Source of the DNA: Phellopilus nigrolimitatus
Lineage: Eukaryota; Basidiomycota; Agaricomycetes; Hymenochaetales; Hymenochaetaceae
Direction: 5' to 3'
NCBI GenBank assembly: GCA_021029095.1
Contig: JAJOHG010000110.1
Coordinates: forward strand, 1-64,000
Length of the DNA: 64,000 bases
A program made the translations under genes and the position numbers. The stretch's first letter is position 1. The number at the start of each line of letters is the position of its first letter. This document shows positions 55,801 through 64,000 of this stretch, one piece after another. Under the pieces are notes generated by a model. That model was not told where the DNA came from, did not search any database, and saw only the letters and a list, made by a program, of their open reading frames with translations.

Positions 55801-58800
55801 GGAGAGAAGACAGGTAATGTACTGGGCATTTGTTGTTGTCTAGCTCCTAGTACTTCTTTACGTTTTCTGTCTAAAAGGTCTGTCCAGAATAGGTTTGTTC
55901 TCGTAGGAAGAGGAATATCTTTGAAAGCAAAGTCCAGTTCAACTTCTCCATCAATGGGTTTCTCATGCCATCCAGAAGAAACAAGAAGTTCCTCCATCTG
56001 TCTCATGAGATCTAGTCTATGCAGAGTTTTGTTGCTTAGGTTTTCCAGTTCATCATCATGGGCATCCAAGTTATTGTCAACCATCTTGGAAGCATGATCT
56101 TCCAAGTCCATCTTATTAAATGATTCATCTCCAGAAGGGATCCAACCTGTGTTAGATTTCTCAGCATCCTTTTGTTTTCTTTGATAAGAGAAGTCATCCC
56201 TGGCATCAAGACATTCATATCTAATATTGAAGAATTTCATTAGCTGCAATTGTCTTGGAGTAAACTCATATTTATCAAAGATGTCATCCCAAGTAGCATC
56301 AATGTCTTTGAGGTCCAAACCATCTCTCCAGGGTTTAAAAAGAGTCAACATGGTAGCACAGTAATATTCTCTGTCACTCATGTTAGGTCTGGGAAGAGTA
56401 CTAACAAAGTTTGGAATGGGTGCATTTGTTTCAGACAAAAGAGTGATGATATGTGTACTATATTGGGGATGGTCAGGCATAAACCGGAAAGTCTCTCCAG
56501 GAAGGATAGGCTGAGAATGTGCTGTTGAAGACTTAGATCTCAAAGGGATTGGTACTTCTTGTGGTTGAATGGGGACTTTCTCAGATTTAGCAGCATCCTC
56601 GCAAGGACTGTCAAGAAGTTCCTCATCTGTATCACTATAGTCATCAATACCCTCCTGTTGAGGGTGAGATTCCTTTGCATTCTTTCTGTTCAGGGGTTGA
56701 TATTTTTTCTGCAAAAGTCTGACCCAATCATAAAGACAAAGGTCTTCAAATTCAGCTGGCCTGTAAATATAGTCAGCAGTCTTGGTGTAACCTACAAGGC
56801 TTCCTTTTGATCTCATGATTAGAAGCTTCTCCTTTTGTACGTCTTCATCTACAGTCTTGGGTATTAGGTCATCTTCTTCAGGCATATGAGAGGATGTTTC
56901 ATGGAACTGGCGGACAAAGGCTACATATGGTTTCCAGTAAAAAGGTACAAAGTTATAGTTTGTGTAATGATCAGGATGACCCAACAGATACATAGAGGCC
57001 ATTGGACTTCCGATTTCAAGGTGGGAAGTGAGTGAATTGACAATTTGAGTAAGTGTCTTCCTAGCTTTTTCTTGCTTATCAGTTCCCCCTCCCAAATACT
57101 CCTGGTTCCGGTCAAATACACCTTTGATTGTGTCAAACATTGCAGCAGTCTTTAAAGGGAACTTTGTGATATAATCTGTTACATAAACAACAATGGCTTT
57201 AATAGCTGTTCCAGACAGAAGACTTGTCACATCTGTATTGCATCTTAAAAGATAAGTCAAAACAGGTGTATAATAGTTGATCCAAGCTTCCTGTTTCTTC
57301 ATATTGATAGCACCAGAAGGCAGCACTTTGGTTTCTTTTTGGATTTCCCTAGGGAAGCGAGCTTTGCAAGACTTGTGCTTATTGGCAGTGCAACGACTTG
57401 TACAAGTATGTACATTGGATTTGAGGACAACATGGTTGACTGCATCTGGAAATGTAGACCACCATTTTTGGTTGGCTTTGCAAGATGGACATTCACCACA
57501 TGATTTTTCACAAGGTAGAGGAACAGGAGTAGGCATAGTTTCAATAGGATTTTCTTGCTCATCCAGAGGGAGAGCTGATACTCTGGTATTGACCTCCTGT
57601 TGGGTGGCTTGCATAAACTCTCCTAAGTGCGCTCCTTCTAAGTATGCAATCATGTGATTTTGAAATTCAGAATCATCTGCCATTATTTTGTCTCTGATCT
57701 CTTCAGGAGTGAGGGAGTTCTCAATCCACAACAAAAGGTGCAAGTGCAGGGTGAGTCTTCCTTGCTGCTCCACCGTACCATAGTAAGCATTTGTTTTTCC
57801 GTAAAGTCCCTCATGACCAGAATCAACTCCCAGTACGTGTTTCAAAAACAGGTTGACCATGAAATGAAAATATCTTGCACTTGCAACTGGGTTATTTGCA
57901 ATCAATCTATATCGCTCACTATGGGTTCTGATTCTAGGCTTAAATTCAACTTCCTTGTCTGCAAAATAGAGACATATGGGATTTTTCACATCTGGAGGAG
58001 CAAATGTGATAAACCAAGAAGGAGCTCCCAAATGGTCTATCAGAGACCAAATCTCATTACGCATGTGCTTCTTTGAAGTCATTGATCCATCAACTCTTTG
58101 AGCAACATGATCCACATCTCGAATAAGCTGGTAGCAAACTTTCTCTTCATGAGTATCTGGTTTTACATGCTCCCCACTTTGAAGTCGGATGGCCAGACTT
58201 TGTAAAGTACTAGTATCCACACTCATAAGCCGGTCCGTGATAGATTGGAAGTTCCCTCTATCAGCCTGAATAAAACCACTACTGGTGGCTTGTTTGATTT
58301 GTTCATGATTAAATGCAACTAGAGCAAAGTGACTATCCAATTGAAATCTCTTGTCGTGGTACATAAGAAGGCGTCTCTTCCACATTTCACTAGATATTTT
58401 TTTATTTTGTTGCAAGCCTCTCAGATTACCAACTCCACCAAAGCCATAAGGGAAGAGCCAAGGAAACATACGTGGATACAACTGAGGATTTGCATACATT
58501 GACTCAGGTTGAGCAGATCTACCAATGGCAAGTACTTTTTTCCCTCCTTTAAGGTGATTGAGGGCAATGGCAGTTAGGGCATTCATACTCATGTCTGAAA
58601 GTTCTTCTCCAGTAAGACCATGAACCATAAATGCACATTCTCCAGATTCAACCCCTTCTTCATCTTCATTGTCATTTACAGCAGTTGATTCTGCATTCTT
58701 ATTGGTGCTGCCTTCTGTTTTGAGGTAAGATACTCCCACTGGGATCTGCTCGTCATCATATGAGTCCAAGTTTTCTTGCGAGATAAGAAGATCAGCATAG

Positions 58801-60449
58801 TCTATATGATTCAGTTTAAGCCATTCTAGAGCAGCCATAACCTTGTTTTGTCGAATTAGAAGAGGGACTTTCCTTAAATCTTCTGGCGTAGGTTGGTTTG
58901 GTCCAGTAAAAACAAAGGCAAGTACTTCATCTAACTCATCTTTAGGAGGTGGTAATATATTATATACCTTGGGAGTAGGAGTGGAGAACAGCATGGCATT
59001 CGCCCTCATCTTATACATTCCAGAGGCCACTCTTACCACGTAACGGTTATGTCTAACTCTAGATACTAAAAGTTTCTCTGCATAACTGAGATCTTTCAGT
59101 TGAAGTGGGATTTCTCCAAGCCAAAACCCATTTACCAAGGCATACGGTGGGATTTTCAGTTTGGAAATAATCTTAATACAGGCCAGGCAGACATTAGAGC
59201 ACTTAGGATCAAAGACAGGACCTTTCAAATCTTCTATTGGATCCTCTTCATTTTTTCTTTCCTTTCGAGTCACCCCTGAGAAGTCATGACTTGCTGGGTC
59301 TAAAAGGGAGAAATCAAGGTGATTTAAATCTTTCTTGGAGGTCAAATGAGAAAGAGGAGCCAGTTGACCACACACTGCGCAACCTGCTTCAGATACCTTG
59401 GAGGGATGTATATCATCACACCAGTCATTTATTATAGCCTCTTTCAGTTTTTTGTCTACAGGGGGAGGTGGAAAGGGAATGTCTGGGAGCGAGTCTTTGC
59501 TAGGGTCTGGATTATCATTGCTAGGACAGATACCTTTTTTGGGGGTTTTAAGTGATTTGTAAGAGACATATTTTACTGTTTTCTTTTTGTTTTCTTTAGG
59601 GTTGAATACTACGCCATAATTATCTAATCCTAAACCAGATTCAAAAATTAAAGTGCGTAGTACAGAGATTGGAGTCCTCTTGGTAAATGTTATACCTAGT
59701 TTAGAGCATATCTTTTTGAGGGCAGGTATAGAAAGCACATTTACAATGGAAGGTGGCAGATTTGGACAAACAATGGACAGACGGTATTCAGGAAGGGTAT
59801 TCAAATCATCGAGACAAATGTAATCCTTAAACACGAACTTCACAATTTTAGAAGGGGGTGGATCAACTGGAGAGGCATGGACTCGTAACATATCATATGT
59901 AAAAGTAGTTAGAGGTTTAGCAGACGACACCACCCGTGTTCCCCCTCCCAAAGTACATTTATTTGTTTTGTTTTTTCCCACATTGTGGGGCAGTTGATCA
60001 GGACCTTTGTCCTTCCCATCAAAGCACCGGAACTTTTCTGGGATAGAGCCTGCTGTCATAGGAGGCATGAGCAGACGAGAATCTGTGATAAAATACGTCA
60101 GACCTTGTAAAGATAACAAACAAAAAAGTCAAAGGAGCCCAAGTCGCATCTGTACTACAGACACAACTTGGACTTCCCCCACTTAGACGTACCCTCATTG
60201 TGAAGATTCTCTAGAGTCCCCCAGTTCTCTTGAGTCTCCCGAGTAGTGCCTGCTGTCATTGTGTGTATGAACAGGCAAGAATCTGCAATGAAACACGTCA
60301 GACCTTGTAAAGATAATGAAAACAAAGGTCAAAGGAGCTCAAGTCGCATCTGTAGTACAGACGCGACTTGGACATCCCCCCCATTTAGACTTACCCTCGT
60401 TGTTCAGATTCTCTTGAGGGAGATGAGATTGCACTTGAGAAGAAGACAT
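52863..60449 (-). CDS. Helitron transposase (DUF6570-Rep-PIF1 helicase) with C-terminal USP-like domain
   Basis: RepHel proteins nick, unwind and copy rolling-circle transposons. Three exons (60,395-60,449; 60,193-60,303; 52,863-60,103) joined by phase-1 GT-AG introns give about 2468 aa with no stop. Order: Zn-like CAVCG/CLACI and a DUF6570-type region (about residues 290-500); Helitron_like_N; the HUH motif LTLHLHLLLW with His at about 842/844; the two-Tyr site YVTDY with Tyr at about 1029/1033; PIF1 helicase with Walker A GGMGGTGKS (Lys about 1565), Walker B FVDEVSM, GDFAQLEPP, LRQNMRQ and YTCLSRSASAEGTI. Then about 330 C-terminal residues: NFSCAYDSLLPIL (Cys about 2194), CPHC and CRRC pairs, and SDHYTCRIVD with WYNDG (His about 2409), the pattern of ubiquitin-specific proteases. 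The gene is clearly more AT-rich than the flanking mosaic. It looks intact and is the likely autonomous element here. Confidence 0.93.
60046..60449 (-). repeat. tandemly duplicated exon-intron unit at the Helitron 5' end
   Basis: Two copies of about 200 bp (about 60,046-60,245 and 60,249-60,449) share the order: exon end ENL(N/H)NEG, GTA(A/C)GTCTAA donor, ACTTGGAC and CGACTTG blocks, TATCTTTACAAG acceptor, GTCTGACG exon start, and a CCTGCTGTCAT block on the plus strand. Splicing both introns keeps the frame and repeats GLT(C/Y)FI(A/T)DS with MTAG in the protein. Confidence 0.75.
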
Positions 60450-60785
60450 GGGGTTTGAGAGGGACTGGCAAGCATACTGACAGTTGTACAGGGTTTGCGT
60501 TAGTACTGTACAGTATATCCAAATAAAGAAATAGTATTCCCATCACGTGGTCTGCTCATTAAGCCTGTGGGAAGCCATCCAAAATATATAATTTGAGATT
60601 TATATATAGCTCATTCAAGATTTATTTATCACACATAAATGTCGAGAAGAAAGAAAGCAAGTCATATGTCATAGATATATAGAAACACAGGAACACCGGA
60701 CCTAGCCTGAAAAAGAGATAACACAACGCGACGGACACTCATAAGACATGGACGGCGGAATGCGAGGTCAGAAAGCCGCTGGAGC
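60450..60785. promoter_or_regulatory. upstream region of the Helitron gene, AT-rich
   Basis: About 330 bp between the Helitron start codon and the C2H2 gene. It contains AT-rich tracts (AAAATATATAATTTGAG near 60,580 and TTTATATATAGC near 60,600) that could serve as core promoter, and should contain the element's 5' terminus. No exact TC end could be assigned. Confidence 0.35.
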
Positions 60786-60789
60786 TCGT

Positions 60790-62838
60790 CTAACCGCGTT
60801 TGCGCCTCTTCGCCGTGGGCTTAGACGCCGGCGCGCGCGCCTTCGTGCCTGTCTTCGCGCCTGACCTCGCGCTTGCCTTCGGGATCGCCTTTGCGCCCAC
60901 CTTCGGACCCGCTTTCGCGCCCGCCTTCGTGCGAAACGAGACGGGACCACGTGCAGACGCAGGGTCCCCGTCGGCATCTGGGTCATCATCGACTACTCGG
61001 CCATCTTCCGCGTCTTCAACCGGCATGGGCGGCGAGTACGTGTACATCGCGTACGGTGGCGGGGGCGCGGCGCCAGGCGCCAGCCTATATGTAAAGTTAG
61101 AGGTCGGGACCTGCGGGCCAGATTGGGCACTCCCGCTGGCTTTCGAGCAGCGGCGCGCGCCGCCCGGCACCTCGTGAGCGCGGGGCAAAGGGTCCGGAGG
61201 GCTGGGAAGCGGGCAGACCGCGCGCGTGCTCGGCGTGTTGGGCGAGGGCTGCTGCGTGGGCGCGCCGGGCAGAAGATACGGATCATGCATTGTCGTCCAG
61301 CTCGGGAGCTCGTCATCGTCATTTTCGCTGGGCGCGGGTGGTTCGTCCTCCGCTTCGGAATCTTCTGAATCGGGGCTCGAGGCGTGGTAGGAAGAAGCGC
61401 TATCGTCTTCCGGGGCCGAACTCTCGTCATCAGAGCCGGCCGAGTTTGGACGGGAGCTGGGTCTCTCGTCGAGCGCTGGGTCCACCGGAACGGCCAGACC
61501 AGACGCGTCGTTCGCTTCAAACGCGTCGTCCTCTCCAAACGCGTTGTCCGCTCCATAATCGTCGTCCGCTTCAAACACGTCCGCCCCTTCTCCTTCCCCA
61601 GCGCCATCACGGTATCCATCCTCGGAATAATCGCCTCAGGCCCGTACGCAAAAGCATGCGCCCCCTCCTCCTCGCCCGCGCTCGTGTACGGCGGTGTCGG
61701 CGGGAACATCTGCGGATGCCACCATTGGTAGGACTGCGCGCCTGCGTGCGAGTAAGGGCTCGGCGGGTAGAGCGGGTCGTGTGGGCGGCCGCCGTGTCCA
61801 TAGGGGTTATGGGAGAGTTCGTACGGAGCGTGTGGATATTCTTTCGCGTACTGGCGCACCTCGGGGCGCGCAGTGAGCTGGTCGAAGGCGAAGAGGTCCT
61901 TGGGGGAACCTTTCGACTTTGAGGACTTCCCGTGGGTGCGGTGATGCCGCCGCATGTTTGATGCGACGCTGAACGAGCGACCGCATTCGGGAAAGGGGCA
62001 CACGAAGGCTGGTGGGATGGAAGAGAGAGTATAGCCAGTAAGCGCTGCGTATGAGTAAGAGTATACTGAAAGCAAAGACTGCGATCAGAAGCTGCGGTCC
62101 ACTTGACCCCGCCTCTCTTTCGCACGCAGTCTGACCCTCCGCGCTCGGTCGCGCACAGAAAAGATACGCGGAAGAATATAAATGAAATATGTACTCACGT
62201 TTTGCGCCTGTGTGCGTATGTTCATGCAGCTTGAGGCTGCTCGGCCGATTGAAGGATCTCCCACAACGTGCGCATATGTGAAGCGTCTTGGACGCATAGG
62301 CGGTCCTAGCGTCGCGCGCATCCTCGGCCACAGCGTACCCGTAATTCATTTCTTCCACGACGCCGTCCGCACTCAGCACGTTGTGAAACACGTCTGGGGA
62401 GTAATACTCTAAAGCAACGTCGCTGGCGGAGCCGTATGGGCCTTGGCTGTCGAGTCAGGATTGCCGATCATTGGGCTTGTCGGGCTTGAGGTTTTGCCGC
62501 CGTCAGAGCCAGCGAGCGTTGACGCAAAGAGCTCGTGGTTCGGCGAGATGGGGTGGAGGAGTGTGAGGCTCGAGAGCCCAGTCTGCGCATCGGGCCGGTT
62601 ATCTCGCAGCGCAAGCAAAGTCGGGTGGTGCCCCCTCAAGGAAGGTGGGGCAGGTGGAGAGCGTCAGGGACGGCGTGGTGGAGAGGAAAGAGTAGTCGTC
62701 CCCGCGCGAGGGCAACGGGGACAGCGAGCGGGAGAGGGAGAAAGAGACGGAGCTGGAGGCAGAGGCAGACCGGAGCGCGCGCGAGTGGATGGCACGCAGG
62801 ATGGGTCTACCCGAGCACTGCACATTATGACGTATCAC
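60790..62838 (-). pseudogene. C2H2 zinc-finger transcription regulator, frameshifted
   Basis: Two adjacent C2H2 fingers are split by a 190-bp GT-AG intron (62,009-62,198). Finger 1 reads HICARCGRSFNRPSSLKLH, linker HTHTGAKPF, and finger 2 CPFPECGRSFSVASNMRRHH. After them come a Pro/Tyr-rich stretch (YPPSPYSHAGAQ), a strongly acidic segment (ADDDYGADNAFGEDDAFE) and a Lys/Ala-rich basic tail ending KRRKRG at 60,790, a likely nuclear-localisation tail. The N-terminal part is Ser-rich (RSASASSSVSFSLSRSLS). The pieces are not in one frame: shifts are needed near 62,640 (after CPTFL), near 62,445 (after NPDS) and near 61,616 (after EAIIP). Either the gene is decaying or the consensus has indel errors. 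Its targets are unknown. Confidence 0.68.
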
Positions 62839-62839
62839 T

Positions 62840-63114
62840 CACAAAGCGAGAACAAGAAAAAGCGAGTCATACGTCATAGGAGTATACTATGACGTACACT
62901 TGATTTGCCGAGAAGAAATAAAACGATTGGTACGTCATAGGAATGCGCGAGGAAGGACATGCGCAAACCGTCATCCTGGACCGCTGATCCATCGGAGGGG
63001 TGCCCGATAAGAAAACTGGACTTTTGGTAGGTACTGACTCGATCTCGTACTGAGTGTGGGCAGATCTATGGAAATAGTAAGAAAATTGCATGCAAAAAGA
63101 ATGAAAATGCGTCA
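62840..63114. other. short AT-richer spacer with repeated ACGTCATAGGA-like words
   Basis: Words of the form TACGTCATAGG occur at about 62,868, 62,890 (reversed, in a palindromic context with TATGACGTA) and 62,932; a related GTCATATGTCATAG lies at about 60,662. They resemble CRE/ATF-type sites (TGACGTA/TACGTCA) and may be regulatory. No gene was seen. Confidence 0.35.
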
Positions 63115-64000
63115 CTTGCTTGAAGGCTCTTGTCCTTCCGGCACGCATTGCGCATAATGACGGCCGCCCAATATTGGATTTCTGGCGGTAAGAAAGGCGG
63201 CGGTGTCGGAAGACTACTCTCCGTCGGGCTTGGGCGAAACGTGAAGCGCTCGACGAGCGAAAGCATGTTAGTCATCCGCGGCGACGCCGAGCTGGACGGA
63301 GAGGTAGGCGATGACGGATTGAGCCCAGAGGTGATCGCGATGGCCTTCTTTTTCTCCTTCCCGCGCCCTGTCAGCGCCTTGAAGAAGCCGTCCTTCTTAA
63401 GATCCGCCGACGCCGTCGCGGCTGAGTGCGCGCTTGTCGTCGCACCGGTTCTAGTCCACGCGCCCCCTATCCAGCTTGAACTATGGCAGATGCTAACGGC
63501 GTGCCTGCGCTACCCGTCGCTGTCGCCGGATGGAAGCTCAGACGCGGCTTGTAAAACGCCTGGCGTACGTGCGGGTACTCGCTGAGATAGGCAAGGAGCT
63601 GCAGCGAAAGGAGTACATCCTCTTTGCGGAACGGACCCGGCTCATCCACACCGTGGTGATGGTGATGGTGGTCATGATGGTGCCGGTGCGTCGCGCGCGG
63701 GGTGGGGCCCGTCGCGGCCGGTGAAGGCGAGGCGGTAGCAGGGCAATGCTAGGGCACCGCGCGTCGCTTGAACGGGAGACCCGAGGTTCGATCCGCCCGC
63801 GGCACCGCGAGCAGGCGAGCTCCGCGCTGGACCCGCACTCGCGCCGTCGGCGGCGATGGGCATCGCGACAGGCATTGGCGGGTGCACGTGCATGGGTACC
63901 TCGCCAGGAAGAACGCGGCGTGAACTCTTCTTGCCCGTGCGCGTGGCCATGGTGAAGGTGGTGCTCGCGCGTCGTATTGAAGGTACTGAGGGTTAGGGTA
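63115..64000 (-). pseudogene. samB: samB copy E, central part, running off the right edge
   Basis: Reading leftward from the edge: MHVHPPMPVAMPIAADGAS and SPVQATRGALALP (63,760-63,910), GPFRKEDVLLSLQLLAYLS and YPHVRQAFYKPRLSFHPA (63,510-63,645), then SPRMTNMLSLVERFTFRPSP and PEIQYWAAVIMRNACRK (63,125-63,275). It stops at 63,115, just before the MYND exons kept by copy C. It holds the segment deleted in copies A and B. Frame breaks near 63,460 and 63,300 mark it as degenerate. Confidence 0.72.

Noticed and set aside
60120..60120. Helitron protein starting at a TTG codon near 60,120
   Set aside because: That codon lies in what reads as intron 2. Splicing gives a proper ATG at 60,449 and an in-frame duplicated exon.
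63985..64000. Telomere-like GGGTTAGGGTA at the right end of the window
   Set aside because: The same position in other samB copies reads GGGTTAGGGTG (about 9,216) and GGATTAGGGTA (about 23,320). It is part of the samB sequence, not a telomeric repeat.

Overview
The window is eukaryotic and almost certainly from an Agaricomycete (mushroom-forming basidiomycete) fungus. Genes are GC-rich with short GT-AG introns of about 50-190 bp, and the recognisable products (KIN1, NAA25, samB/MUB1, VPS10, TSC2, phosphoketolase, acetate kinase, fungal alginate-lyase-like protein) have basidiomycete-type sequences. No rRNA, tRNA or CRISPR was seen. All family assignments come from recognising translated motifs by eye; no database search was run.

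About 0-24 kb and 33-51 kb form a dense mosaic of broken pieces of normally single-copy housekeeping genes. One block recurs: KIN1 kinase (minus strand), then a short leader, then NAA25 (plus strand), then samB/MUB1 MYND protein (minus strand). Three KIN1 copies, four NAA25 copies and five samB pieces are visible, all degenerate. Other gene fragments are spliced between or into them: a JmjC demethylase (1-1.44 kb), phosphoketolase (three pieces), a truncated alginate-lyase-like gene with an apparently complete TAF11 gene (2.7-5.55 kb, inside KIN1 copy 1), eIF4G (12.4-15.6 kb), VPS10 (19.3-21.9 kb, inside samB copy B), TSC2 (33.15 kb onward), an M28 vacuolar protease (36.75-37.95 kb) and acetate kinase (46.8-47.96 kb). 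A leader with a 5'UTR-type intron is reused upstream of at least three different gene fragments. Introns are retained, so the copying was DNA-mediated.

AT-rich satellite DNA at 24.5-33.1 kb separates the two mosaic halves. It holds four diverged units of about 0.73-0.87 kb, each with an A-tract/CGGCGCGCCG/T-tract palindrome, followed by 17 tandem copies of a unit of about 302 bp.

The one large intact gene is an autonomous Helitron transposase at 52,863-60,449 (minus). It is a DUF6570-HUH Rep-PIF1 helicase protein of about 2468 aa with a C-terminal domain that looks like a ubiquitin-specific protease, and its N-terminal exon-intron unit is tandemly duplicated. Beyond it lie a frameshifted two-finger C2H2 regulator (60.8-62.8 kb) and another samB piece running off the right edge. 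The working picture is a transposon-associated sink of captured, shuffled and decaying gene segments. The Helitron is a plausible but unproven agent.
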